This document shows, piece after piece, positions 56,829 to 64,000 of a DNA stretch of 64,000 nucleotides (position 1 is the stretch's first letter; every line of letters starts with the position of its first letter). Below the pieces are notes generated by a model, which was not told where the DNA came from, did not search any database, and saw nothing but the letters and a program-made list of their open reading frames with translations. The translations under genes were made by a program, and so were the position numbers. Source of the stretch: Bog-159 sp049516155 (GTDB lineage Bacteria; Acidobacteriota; Terriglobia; Bryobacterales; Bryobacteraceae); NCBI GenBank assembly GCA_049516155.1, contig JBEKTJ010000027.1, positions 1-64,000 on the forward strand. Direction: 5' to 3'.

Positions 56829-58338
56829 CGGCGGTGGCGGTCAGACGGCTGCGAATCTGGTTCATCACGTCGGAGGCCAGAAACGGTTTACGGAGCACCG
56901 GGAAGTTGTGCTCTTCGCATAAGGCTTCCTCTTCCGCCGGGAGGATGGTGCCCGTCATCATGATCACGAGCATACGCGGCTGTGTCTGCAGGAACTCGAC
57001 GCCCAACTCCACCCCGTTGCCATCCGGCAGCATGTAGTCGAGCAAGGCGGCATTGGGCTTCTCGGCGGCGACCAGCTTGCGGGCTTCGGCGGCGGATTCC
57101 GCGGTGAGCAGCTTCCATCCCGCATCCGCCATCAGCCGCTCCAGGAAATGCAGCAGATCGCGGTTATCGTCCACTAGCAGCACGGTAGGGTGTTGCGGCG
57201 GGCGGGCATTGTCGCCTTCGAGCGAATGGATGCGGAGGCTCTCGCCATCGTCCGCCAAGTCCACCCGCACGCAGGCGCCCGGACTGACTTGAGATGTGGC
57301 GACCAGGGTGGCCAAGGGCTGGGTCAGATGGCGGTGAATTGTGCGGTTCAGTTCACGGGCGCCATATTCGGAACTGGTTCCTTTTTGCAGCAGAAACCGG
57401 CGGGATTCAAAAGGCACTTCCAACGTGAACGACCGCGCACCCAACCGCGTGTTGACGTGGTTCTGCAAATCGGCGATCTGCTGGTCGAGGATGGTGGAGA
57501 GCGATTCCGCCGTGAGCGGCTGGTAGGTGATGATGCAATCGATGCGGTTGACGAATTCCGGCGAGAAGCGCTTCCGCACGGACGCCAGCGCGATGTTTTG
57601 CAGTTTGCCGGTCAGATCGGTGCGGTCCGGCGATTTCACGGATTGAAAACCGAAATCGGGGTTGATCTCGCGCAACATCTCGCGCGCGCCCAGATTGCTG
57701 GTTAGAAACACCAGGCTTTTCTCGAAATTGACGATGGTGTTGTCGCCCAGCCGCAGAATCCCTTTGTCCAACACGCCGAGCAGCAGGCGGGTCATGGACG
57801 GCGCGGCCTTCTCGATTTCGTCGAACAACACCAAGGACAGATTGCACTTCTCGGTGGTGACGCCGTTCAGCTTCTGCTGGGTAAGCATGGGCTGCGTTTC
57901 GCGGTGCCCTAGGTAGCCGGGGGGGGCGCCGATCAGCTTGGCTACCTCGTGCTCCATCTGAAATTCGCCGCAGTCGATTTTAAGAACGTTCTTCTCCGAG
58001 CCATGCAGGACGTCTGCCAGAGCTTCGACGGTCTTGGTCTTGCCGGTGCCGGTGGGTCCCAGCAACAGAAAAACGCCGACTGGCCTGCCTTCCGGAGCGA
58101 GTCCCGCCTGATACATCTGGATGTAGGGGACGATCACCCGAGTGGCCCCGGGTTGCCCCACGACTTTTTGGGATAAGACGGCGATCAGGTTTTCAGCGGG
58201 ATCCGGCGCCGTCTTGCGCGACCGGCCGGACGACTGGCTGCTCTTGCCGCGCTCTGCGGGAGCCTCCGCCTTGATCATACGGCGCTGCCGGCCTTTGGCG
58301 CGCCGGGCGCGCTCCTCAGGAATCGACTCATCGTTCAT
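56809..58338 (-). CDS. ClpB/ClpX-like AAA+ ATPase fused to a C-terminal receiver domain
   Basis: A 509-residue cytosolic protein. Basic N-terminus, then an AAA+ domain of the ClpA/B D2 class (Walker A GPTGTGKT at 94-101, Walker B LVLFDEIEKAAP at 169-180, TSNLGAREM, RRFSPEFVNRID, and EYGARELNRTI in the small domain). After a linker comes a receiver domain (LLVDDNRD at 387-394, phosphoacceptor Asp434 in LLDYMLPDG, GTILP, Lys in LRKPF). No Clp N-domain or ClpP loop is evident. The arrangement implies ATP-driven remodelling gated by phosphorylation; no kinase is adjacent. AGAGG precedes the ATG. Confidence 0.9.
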   Translation of the reverse strand: MNDESIPEERARRAKGRQRRMIKAEAPAERGKSSQSSGRSRKTAPDPAENLIAVLSQKVVGQPGATRVIVPYIQMYQAGLAPEGRPVGVFLLLGPTGTGKTKTVEALADVLHGSEKNVLKIDCGEFQMEHEVAKLIGAPPGYLGHRETQPMLTQQKLNGVTTEKCNLSLVLFDEIEKAAPSMTRLLLGVLDKGILRLGDNTIVNFEKSLVFLTSNLGAREMLREINPDFGFQSVKSPDRTDLTGKLQNIALASVRKRFSPEFVNRIDCIITYQPLTAESLSTILDQQIADLQNHVNTRLGARSFTLEVPFESRRFLLQKGTSSEYGARELNRTIHRHLTQPLATLVATSQVSPGACVRVDLADDGESLRIHSLEGDNARPPQHPTVLLVDDNRDLLHFLERLMADAGWKLLTAESAAEARKLVAAEKPNAALLDYMLPDGNGVELGVEFLQTQPRMLVIMMTGTILPAEEEALCEEHNFPVLRKPFLASDVMNQIRSRLTATAATRGGA

Positions 58339-58538
58339 TTGGCTGCCTCTACCACGTTAACAGCGACCAAGTTCGCCGATCAAGCGGTAGTTTCTCAGGG
58401 CCCTTCGCTACGAGCTGTGACCGGCCTGTTATGGTAGTGCCCGAAGGACGCCGAATTCTTCTTTTATCATGGAACGAACGGCAACATGTGTCATGCGGCG
58501 TACAGAAATACGAATATTAGCCGGGTGGTGGAGGGATT
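58339..58538. other. Spacer between AAA-receiver gene and infA, no gene seen
   Basis: 200 bp holding the 5' region of the AAA-receiver gene (minus strand). A TTGATC/TGTTAA pair about 15 bp apart is a weak promoter candidate just upstream of it. I see no RNA gene and no ORF. Confidence 0.35.
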
Positions 58539-58757
58539 TTACCTGTGGCGGAAGGTGATGCGGCCCTTAGTCAGGTCGTAGGGGGACAACTCCAGGGTGA
58601 CCTTGTCGCCTGCCAGCACGCGAATGCGGTTGCGGCGAAGCCGGCCCGCCAGATGCGCCAGCACCACGCGGTCATGGTCGATCTGTACGCTGAATTTGCC
58701 GCTTGGGAACTTCTCTAAAACCGTACCCGTTACTTCGATATTGTCTTCTTTGCTCAT
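58539..58757 (-). CDS. infA: Translation initiation factor IF-1
   Basis: A 72-residue OB-fold protein that helps form the 30S initiation complex. KEDNIEVTGTVLEKFPSGKF at the front and GDKVTLELSPYDLTKGRI at the back match IF-1 and the length is exactly that of the family. A strong GGAGG lies about 5 nt before the ATG at 58757. It is downstream of the cold-shock gene (79 bp); its usual ribosomal-protein neighbours are not here. Confidence 0.97.
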   Translation of the reverse strand: MSKEDNIEVTGTVLEKFPSGKFSVQIDHDRVVLAHLAGRLRRNRIRVLAGDKVTLELSPYDLTKGRITFRHR

Positions 58758-58810
58758 AGACCTCCGCGGGGGATTCGCCGGCGGGGGGCTGCCCGGATGT
58801 TTTCCGTTTC

Positions 58811-58828
58811 GCGGGCGGCCCCGCCCGC
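58811..58828 (-). repeat. GC-rich hairpin between csp and infA
   Basis: GCGGGCGG and CCGCCCGC form a perfect 8-bp stem with a 2-nt loop in the spacer between the two genes. No T-run follows in either direction. It could stop or slow RNA polymerase or protect the csp mRNA end, but is not a standard terminator. Confidence 0.4.
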
Positions 58829-58836
58829 ATCTGCTT

Positions 58837-59040
58837 CTAGCCGGCCGTGACGTTGGCCGCCTGCAGCCCCTTCGGACCGCGCGTTACCTCGAACTCCACA
58901 CTGGCGCCTTCATCCAGGCTGCGATAACCTTCCGTCTGGATGGCCGAGAAATGCACGAAGACGTCTTCTCCGTTTTCCCTTTGGATGAAGCCGTATCCTT
59001 TGGCCGCATTAAACCACTTCACTGTACCTTTTTCTCTCAT
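58837..59040 (-). CDS. Cold-shock domain protein (CspA family)
   Basis: A 67-residue nucleic-acid-binding protein. MREKGTVKWFNAAKGYGFIQ (RNP1) and DVFVHFSAI (RNP2) are intact, followed by GPKGLQAANV. ATG 59040 with GAGGAAACATCG upstream is preferred; a longer frame from 59124 lies in the leader and lacks support. It melts RNA structure and serves as an RNA chaperone. Upstream are a promoter candidate and a terminator-like hairpin. Confidence 0.95.
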   Translation of the reverse strand: MREKGTVKWFNAAKGYGFIQRENGEDVFVHFSAIQTEGYRSLDEGASVEFEVTRGPKGLQAANVTAG

Positions 59041-59067
59041 CGATGTTTCCTCTTCCGATAGTTGCAG

Positions 59068-59096
59068 ATTAAATCTCTCGCGACGCGGCGCTACAA
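59068..59096 (-). promoter_or_regulatory. Candidate csp promoter between hairpin and gene
   Basis: On the minus strand, TTGTAG (complement of 59091-59096) and TTTAAT (complement of 59068-59073) are 17 bp apart. It would start near 59061 and give a short leader with a good ribosome site. A more distant -10-like TATACT (complement of 59179-59184) is the alternative. Confidence 0.45.
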
Positions 59097-59104
59097 ACAC
59101 AAAA

Positions 59105-59133
59105 GGGGGTTGCGGCCAACTCACGCAGCCCCC
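59105..59133 (-). terminator. Terminator-like hairpin upstream of csp
   Basis: On the minus strand, GGGGGCTGCG and CGCAACCCCC pair (one mismatch, 9-nt loop) and are followed by TTTTGTGTTT. It can end the transcript of the upstream hypothetical gene, or, if transcription begins at the distal promoter, act inside the csp leader. Confidence 0.55.
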
Positions 59134-59248
59134 CTTAGACCTGTCCCGACACGAAGATGAGAGTCAAAATGCTCCTATAGTATAACGCAGGCCGTTGTCC
59201 AAATGTGGCGGTGGGGGCAAACTGCCGGACCGGCGGCTTGTTTCGGTC

Positions 59249-59761
59249 CTACCGCTTCTTCAGCGTGTACACGTAATCGTTCAGGCCAATTGCCGCGGTA
59301 GCGGCCTCCATGAAATGGAAGTCGATTCCGTTGGCGCAACCGGTCTCCAACGTCTTCCACGATGATCCGTGAAATCCAAGCTTACCCGCAAGCTCGGCAG
59401 CGTCAGCTGCATTGCCGCGCACGTGCATCTCCGCGAACGCGCCCTGAAACAGCCAGTCGGGGGGGTAATACTTGACTCGATATACCGGTCCCTTGCAGGC
59501 TAACGTTCCCCGTCCGGCGATTTCCTTGGACTCGATCGCGACGGTTTTGCCGACCAGCGATTTCATTTCCGATGGGTCCGGCGGCGCTGCGCCGGCCCAA
59601 GGCGCTACCACCGCCGATGCGATCTTCCAGATACCGAAATAGAAAGGTACAGCCGCCGGGAGGATGCGAACGCACAGGCCGACGGCGGTCAGGGCTACGG
59701 CGAGGCCGCGAATCGAGATAAATTTGTTCGATGGATCATGCAAGCGAAACACCCCGGCCAT
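59249..59761 (-). CDS. Hypothetical membrane-anchored protein
   Basis: A 170-residue protein with a transmembrane segment near the front (GLAVALTAVGLCVRILPAAV, followed by PFYFGIW) and a soluble C-terminal part of mixed alpha/beta type with two cysteines. No family recognised. Its ATG (59759-59761) lies within the divergent MaoC-like gene, overlapping by 31 bp; a later start would lose the hydrophobic segment, so either the overlap is real or the MaoC start is later. Confidence 0.6.
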   Translation of the reverse strand: MAGVFRLHDPSNKFISIRGLAVALTAVGLCVRILPAAVPFYFGIWKIASAVVAPWAGAAPPDPSEMKSLVGKTVAIESKEIAGRGTLACKGPVYRVKYYPPDWLFQGAFAEMHVRGNAADAAELAGKLGFHGSSWKTLETGCANGIDFHFMEAATAAIGLNDYVYTLKKR

Positions 59762-60201
59762 TATATCTGGAGGATCTGCACGTCGGGCAGCGGTTCACCT
59801 CCGGGTCGTATCGGATAGACGAGCGCCATATCAAGGCGTTCGCGGCGGAATTCGATCCGCAGCCTTTCCACCTGGATGCAGCGGCCGGCCAGGCGAGCAT
59901 CTTTGGGGGATTGGCCGCCAGCGGTTGGCACACCGCCGCCATCACCATGCGGCTGATGGTCGCCGGGGGAGTGCCATTCGCCGCGGGTATCATCGGGGTG
60001 GGCGGCGAGATCGCCTGGCCGCGTCCCACGCGTGCCGGAGATACGCTTCGCGTCGAAAGCGAAATTGTCGAAATAATACCATCGCGATCGAAACCGAACC
60101 AGGCCCTGGTAAAAGTGCGCAACACCACGTTGAACCAGGACGGTGAGCCAGTGCAGGTGTTTACGGGGAAGATCCTCTCGTTTAAGCGCGTCCCGGTGTA
60201 G
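59731..60201 (+). CDS. MaoC-like hotdog-fold dehydratase
   Basis: A 156-residue MaoC-type (R)-hydratase-like protein. The front has YLEDLHVGQRFTSGSYRIDE and the catalytic block is FAAEFDPQPFHLD, with the Asp and His of the hydratase motif, then GLAASGWHTAAI. These enzymes hydrate enoyl-CoA or similar. The substrate is unknown. ATG at 59731 has no Shine-Dalgarno and lies inside the divergent gene's start. Confidence 0.85.
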   Translation: MDHASETPRPLYLEDLHVGQRFTSGSYRIDERHIKAFAAEFDPQPFHLDAAAGQASIFGGLAASGWHTAAITMRLMVAGGVPFAAGIIGVGGEIAWPRPTRAGDTLRVESEIVEIIPSRSKPNQALVKVRNTTLNQDGEPVQVFTGKILSFKRVPV

Positions 60202-60241
60202 GTTGGGCCACCGTGCGCGCCGTCTATTCTATACTTGGTGC

Positions 60242-61375
60242 GTGCGGCACATCTCCTGGATTCTCATCTGCACCGCCCTATCTGCCGCGCCTCCCGTGCG
60301 TTTTGCCGAGCACACGGTCGCCACCGGCCTAACCGGCGGCTACCAGGTTGTCGCCGTGGACATGAATCACGACGGCAAGGTCGATCTGGTGGCGCTCGCC
60401 AGCGGCATGACCGAGTTGGTCTGGTTCGAAAATCCCGGCTGGCAGCGCCACGTCATCGCCTCGAATCTCACCGGCATGATCAACCTCGCCGCCTGGGATG
60501 TGGATGGCGACGGTATTCCCGAGATCGTGCTGGCGTCCGGCTTTTCCATGAACGCAACGAAGAGCGCCGGTATCGTATCCGTGCTGCGCCACAATGGAGA
60601 CCCGCGCCAGCCCTGGAGTATCCGGGAGATCGACCGGCTGCCTACTTCACACCGCCTGCGTTGGGCCGATATCGATGGCAGCGGCAAAAAGGTGCTGGTG
60701 AACCAGCCCCTGACGGGCGCGACCGCCGCGCGGCCCGAGGACCACATACACACGCCGCTGGTGTTCTACCGTCCGGGCGAATGGAAACGCGAAACGATCT
60801 CGGAAGAGGATGAGGGCGTGGTCCATGGCATCTACATCGTGGATTGGGTTGGCGACGGTCGCGACGAAATCCTGACCGCCGGCTTCACCGGCATTCATCT
60901 GTATAAACTCGGTGGCGACGGGCGTTGGAGCCGCACGGAAATCTCCAAGGGCGACCCTGCGCCGTGGCCCAAATCCGGATCGAGCGACATAACTGTGGGC
61001 CACCTGGGTAAACGGCGTTTTCTCGCCACTATCGAGCCGTGGCACGGCAATGAAGTCGCTATTTACCGGGAAAGCGCCGAAACGTGGCAGCGGCACGTGA
61101 TCGACGATACGCTCGCCGACGGCCACACGATTCTGGCTGCCGATCTAAACGGCGATGGGGCCGATGAAGTAATTGCCGGCTATCGCGGCAAGGGCGTGAA
61201 TGTCTACTACGCGATAGACGGCGGCGCCGCCTGGACGAAAACGGTGCTGGACAACCGCATCGCGGCCGCAGCCTGCGCCATCGCGGACTTGAACGGCGAC
61301 GGACGCCCGGATATCGCTTGCATCGGGGCAGCCACCGCGGATCTGAAGTGGTATGAGAACCTGGGCCCGCCATAG
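60242..61375 (+). CDS. Secreted FG-GAP/VCBS repeat protein
   Basis: A 377-residue exported protein made of repeated FG-GAP/VCBS beta-propeller units: for example VVAVDMNHDGKVDLVALAS, AAWDVDGDGIPEIVLAS, LAADLNGDGADEVIAGYRG and AIADLNGDGRPDIACIG, each with a DxDxDG calcium loop. The signal peptide is short (ILICTALSAAP). A TATACT box 6 nt before the GTG at 60242 suggests a leaderless mRNA. No enzymatic motif. Confidence 0.82.
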   Translation: MRHISWILICTALSAAPPVRFAEHTVATGLTGGYQVVAVDMNHDGKVDLVALASGMTELVWFENPGWQRHVIASNLTGMINLAAWDVDGDGIPEIVLASGFSMNATKSAGIVSVLRHNGDPRQPWSIREIDRLPTSHRLRWADIDGSGKKVLVNQPLTGATAARPEDHIHTPLVFYRPGEWKRETISEEDEGVVHGIYIVDWVGDGRDEILTAGFTGIHLYKLGGDGRWSRTEISKGDPAPWPKSGSSDITVGHLGKRRFLATIEPWHGNEVAIYRESAETWQRHVIDDTLADGHTILAADLNGDGADEVIAGYRGKGVNVYYAIDGGAAWTKTVLDNRIAAAACAIADLNGDGRPDIACIGAATADLKWYENLGPP

Positions 61376-61415
61376 CTCGCCCGTCCGAGCCCGGCAGCCC
61401 GCAGTGGTAGTGCCG

Positions 61416-61435
61416 GCAGGCGAAACCGCCTGCCT
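61416..61435. repeat. Intergenic hairpin after the FG-GAP gene
   Basis: GGCAGGCG and CGCCTGCC form an 8-bp stem with a 4-nt loop in the 113-bp gap between the convergent FG-GAP and antitoxin genes. It may act on both transcripts. No T-run. The preceding word TGGTAGTGCC also occurs at 58433-58442. Confidence 0.45.
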
Positions 61436-61488
61436 TCCGCCAACCTGGGCCAGTTGGGCAGGACGTTGACGTCTAGAGAAGGAAAAGG

Positions 61489-61731
61489 TCAGACGTAGCC
61501 TTCATCGTCGATTACAAGCTGCACCCGGGATGCCGGAATGATTGGGGCGTCTGCGGGCACCTCAAAAGCGGGAAATCGGCGGGAGCGTTTTTTCGGCGAT
61601 CGCGCTTGCGGCGGGGCCAAGCCACGGCGGGCGAGTTTCGATAAGACCCGGCCAAGGCGCTCCCCGGACACGTTCGCCAAATGCATGGCGGCATCATACA
61701 CGTCGTCATCCAGCGTTACCGTGGTCCGCAT
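61489..61731 (-). CDS. Orphan antitoxin-like ribbon-helix-helix protein
   Basis: An 80-residue protein that begins MRTTVTLDDDVYDAAMHLAN, the usual ribbon-helix-helix entry of VapB-type antitoxins, followed by a Lys/Arg-rich linker and an acidic tail VIDDEGYV. ATG 61731 has AAGGTG upstream. No VapC or other toxin gene follows: the next 113 bp are empty. Upstream (61742-61762) lie three imperfect TGATGCAn words that may be its operator. DNA-binding partner lost or in trans. Confidence 0.72.
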   Translation of the reverse strand: MRTTVTLDDDVYDAAMHLANVSGERLGRVLSKLARRGLAPPQARSPKKRSRRFPAFEVPADAPIIPASRVQLVIDDEGYV

Positions 61732-61782
61732 GATTACACCTTGATGCACTGATGCAGTGATGTCAAGATGCGGCCACCGGAC

Positions 61783-61811
61783 TTCGACTTTTCGGCGGCC
61801 ATTGGTATAAT
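61783..61811 (+). promoter_or_regulatory. Predicted promoter of the molybdopterin oxidoreductase
   Basis: TTCGAC (61783-61788) and a perfect TATAAT (61806-61811) are 17 bp apart. Transcription should begin near 61818, leaving only about 4 nt before the GTG at 61822, so the mRNA is probably leaderless. Confidence 0.6.
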
Positions 61812-61821
61812 CCACCTATAA

Positions 61822-63873
61822 GTGCCTGAAGTCCGCCATTCCGTGTGCGCCTTGGACTGCCCGGATGCTTGCGCCGTGCTGGTCACCATCGACGGCGACG
61901 GCAAAGCTACCCGATTACGAGGCGATCCGGCGCATCCCGTAACCCGCGGATTCCTGTGCGGCAAAGTAGCGCGGTATCTGGAACGCGAGTACGCGCCCAG
62001 CCGTCTGCTTCACCCCCTCCGCCGAGCCGGCGCCAAGGGCGAAGGACGCTTCCTGCGCGTAAGTTGGAACGAGGCCCTGGACGAAATCGCCGCGCGCCTG
62101 AAAGCCATCGCCGCGGAATTCGGACCCGAGGCCGTTCTGCCCTACAGCTATGCGGGCACCATGGGAATGCTGAACGGCTCGGGCATGGACCGGCGTTTCT
62201 TCCACCGGCTAGGCGCATCGCGCCTCGACCGCACCATCTGTTCGTCGGCGGGCGGCGCCGGGCTGATCGACGCTCTCGGCTTTCGCTACGGCACCGAGCC
62301 CGAGCAGTTCCGGCACTCCAAGTTGATTATCGCCTGGGGCGCGAACGTGCTCGGCACCAACGTGCATCTGTGGCCGTTCATCGTGGAGGCGCGCCGCAAT
62401 GGCGCCAGATTCTACACCATCGACCCGCGCCGCAATCGCACCGGCGCGGCCGCGGACAACCACTTCTTCATCAATCCCGGCAGCGATACGGCGCTGGCGC
62501 TGGGCATGATGCACGTCATCGTGGGCGAGAAGCTTTACGACTCCGGTTACATCGCCGCGCATACCGCGGGATTCGCGGAACTCGCCGAGCGGGTCGAAGA
62601 ATATCCTCCCGAGCGCGCCGCGGCGCTGACCGGCATCCCGAAAGACGACATCGTGGCACTGGCGCGCGAATACGCCACCACGCGTCCGGCCGCCATCCGG
62701 CTGAACTACGGCGTGCAGCGCAGCGACCGTGGCGCGATGGCGGTGCGCACCATTGCCCTGTTGCCCGCGCTGACCGGCTCCTGGAAAGACGTGGGCGGCG
62801 GCTTGCAGCTCTCCACTTCGCAAGCGTTTCACCTGAACAGAACCGGCCTGGAACGCGCGGATCTGCAATGGCGCGCACTGGGCCGCGAGGCGCGCATAAT
62901 AAACATGTCGTCGCTGGGCCAAGCGTTGAACGAAGTCGCCAATCCTCCGGTTAAGGCCCTGGTGGTCTACAATTCGAACCCCGCCGCCATTGCGCCGAAC
63001 CAGAATTCGGTGCGGCGTGGCCTGCAGCGCACCGACCTTTTCACCGTAGTGTTGGAACAGTTTCAGAACGACACAGCCGATTATGCCGACTTCGTGCTGC
63101 CGGCGACCACCTTCCTGGAGCACACCGATCTTTATTTCGCTTACGGCCACTATTACCTGCAATTGGCGCGGCCCGCGTTGGCGCCTCCGGGCGAAACCAA
63201 ATCCAATGTAGAGGTCTTTCGGGAGCTAGCCCAGCGCATGGGCTTTGACGACGCTTGCTTCGGCGATTCGAACGACGACATGATCCGCACGCTGCTCGAT
63301 TCCCAGCATCCGTTCGTGCGCGGAATCACCCTGGAGGATCTGGACCGAGAGCATTTCGTGCGGCTGCGGGTCGCGCCCGCGGGCGATCCCTTCCTGCCGT
63401 TCGCCAATGGAGGCTTCGGCACGACTTCCGGCAAATGCGAGTTCCATGCGGAGTCCATCGCGTACACGCCGCCGGTCGAATCCCGCTTCGGTGACCAGAG
63501 CCTGCGGGCGCGCTTCCCGCTGGAATTAATCTCGCCCAAACACGACGACACCATGAACTCGACTTTCGGCAACCGCCCGGAAAACGACGCGGCCACGGCC
63601 ACGCTGCACATTGAAGCAGCCGATGCCGCGGCGCGCGGAATCGAGACGGGCGATCAGGTGCGCGTCTACAATGACCGCGGGGCCTGCCTGCTGCGGGCGC
63701 AAGTTGACGGGGTGGTGCGGCGGGGAGTGGTCTGCGTGCCGGCCGTGCGCTGGGCCAGAATGGCGCCCGACCGCCGGAGCGTGAATGCGCTCACCTCCGA
63801 GCGGCTCACCGACAAGGGCGGCGGGCCCACACTGTTCAGTTGCCTCGTACAAGTGGAGAAGAGCGGAGACTGA
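61822..63873 (+). CDS. Molybdopterin-dependent oxidoreductase (DMSO reductase family)
   Basis: A 683-residue enzyme of the Mo/W-bis-MGD family. The N-terminus has a 4Fe-4S site (CALDCPDAC and then GFLCGKV) and the rest the Mo-cofactor domains, for example GMLNGSGMDRRFFHRLGAS, LIIAWGANVLGTNVHLW and DYADFVLPATTFLEHTD. Residue Ser/Cys at the metal is not assigned. No twin-arginine signal, so it is probably cytosolic. Substrate unknown; this group includes putative formate- or thiosulfate-type enzymes. A GTG start close to the promoter. The stop overlaps the next ATG by 1 bp. Confidence 0.88.
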   Translation: MPEVRHSVCALDCPDACAVLVTIDGDGKATRLRGDPAHPVTRGFLCGKVARYLEREYAPSRLLHPLRRAGAKGEGRFLRVSWNEALDEIAARLKAIAAEFGPEAVLPYSYAGTMGMLNGSGMDRRFFHRLGASRLDRTICSSAGGAGLIDALGFRYGTEPEQFRHSKLIIAWGANVLGTNVHLWPFIVEARRNGARFYTIDPRRNRTGAAADNHFFINPGSDTALALGMMHVIVGEKLYDSGYIAAHTAGFAELAERVEEYPPERAAALTGIPKDDIVALAREYATTRPAAIRLNYGVQRSDRGAMAVRTIALLPALTGSWKDVGGGLQLSTSQAFHLNRTGLERADLQWRALGREARIINMSSLGQALNEVANPPVKALVVYNSNPAAIAPNQNSVRRGLQRTDLFTVVLEQFQNDTADYADFVLPATTFLEHTDLYFAYGHYYLQLARPALAPPGETKSNVEVFRELAQRMGFDDACFGDSNDDMIRTLLDSQHPFVRGITLEDLDREHFVRLRVAPAGDPFLPFANGGFGTTSGKCEFHAESIAYTPPVESRFGDQSLRARFPLELISPKHDDTMNSTFGNRPENDAATATLHIEAADAAARGIETGDQVRVYNDRGACLLRAQVDGVVRRGVVCVPAVRWARMAPDRRSVNALTSERLTDKGGGPTLFSCLVQVEKSGD

Positions 63874-64000
63874 TGAACATTTCCTTTTCGGGCCGGAGCA
63901 GGCAGTTCCCCGCGGCCGCGATCCTGGTGTTGAGCCTGGCCCTCGCGCCCACGGCGTGCAAACGGCATAGGCGCGTAACGGTCCGGACGGTGGAAGAGTC
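63873..64000 (+). CDS. N-terminal part of a lipoprotein-like gene (truncated by window edge)
   Basis: Only 42 codons are inside the window. It starts at the ATG that shares one base with the molybdopterin oxidoreductase stop. A hydrophobic signal (AAAILVLSLALAP) is followed by TACKRHRR, a possible but imperfect lipobox with Cys30 and Pro at -3. Function unknown; co-transcription with the molybdoenzyme suggests a partner. Confidence 0.6.
   Translation, partial: MNISFSGRSRQFPAAAILVLSLALAPTACKRHRRVTVRTVEE

Noticed and set aside
58811..58828. csp/infA hairpin as intrinsic terminator
   Set aside because: There is no T-run on either side, so I list it only as a repeat.

Overview
The window is about 62-65% G+C DNA from a bacterial chromosome, most likely an Acidobacteriota of the Solibacter/Bryobacter type. 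The main reasons are two secreted 'VWFA-related Acidobacterial' proteins, a GloVer-repeat secreted protein, a remnant of an Acidobacterial ADOP/MacB-type permease, a PQQ dehydrogenase paired with a cytochrome c, a sedolisin, and many secreted hydrolases. This is inference from protein families; there is no rRNA gene, tRNA or CRISPR array in the window.

Layout. 1-8.4 kb: the 3' part of clpB; a PQQ dehydrogenase/cytochrome c pair (minus strand); a CPBP protease overlapping an OmlA-like lipoprotein-style gene; gap (GAPDH) with a terminator/promoter in front. 7.5-10.9 kb: sugar isomerase-like protein, murQ, murA and a rhodanese (cell-wall recycling and synthesis). 11-15 kb: VWFA protein and M28 peptidase, coupled. 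15-24.6 kb: GH31 glycosidase, DUF983, a broken F420-reductase-like gene coupled to dinB, the GloVer protein, a receiver-SpoIIE phosphatase, a GH-A-like glycosidase, hpnE and a two-repeat secreted protein. 25-28.5 kb: TPR-VWFA protein and small genes. 28.6-37.9 kb: a four-gene tripartite RND efflux operon with two different pumps (MdtABC-OprM-like). 38-41 kb: rRNA methyltransferase, GH108 endolysin-like protein, and a DUF488-DUF488-(broken)dual-OB operon.

41.4-51.7 kb is the accessory part. A strong promoter drives a sedolisin and a second secreted protein. Then comes a minus-strand RiPP-like cluster (45.2-49.8 kb): a 123-aa candidate precursor, a radical SAM/SPASM maturase with an N-terminal RRE-like region, an LpxL-like acyltransferase homologue, and a cobalamin-type radical SAM RiPP C-methyltransferase. 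The operon promoter carries a perfect 8-bp inverted repeat at the predicted start site. The cluster lies between a decayed partial copy of a nickel/cobalt exporter gene (44.7-45.0 kb) and the intact gene (50.2-51.7 kb) in the same orientation, next to a permease remnant. This is the best candidate for an undescribed system.

51.7-64 kb: an RpiB-DeoC fusion lacking the usual RpiB cysteine, a GAF-GAF-SpoIIE phosphatase, lysA, a monohaem protein, a ClpB-like AAA+ ATPase fused to a receiver domain, infA, a cold-shock protein with a terminator-like hairpin upstream, a MaoC-type dehydratase, an FG-GAP protein, an orphan antitoxin-like gene, a molybdopterin oxidoreductase and the start of a lipoprotein-like gene. 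Several genes have a -10-like box only 5-10 nt before the start codon and no Shine-Dalgarno, suggesting leaderless mRNAs.
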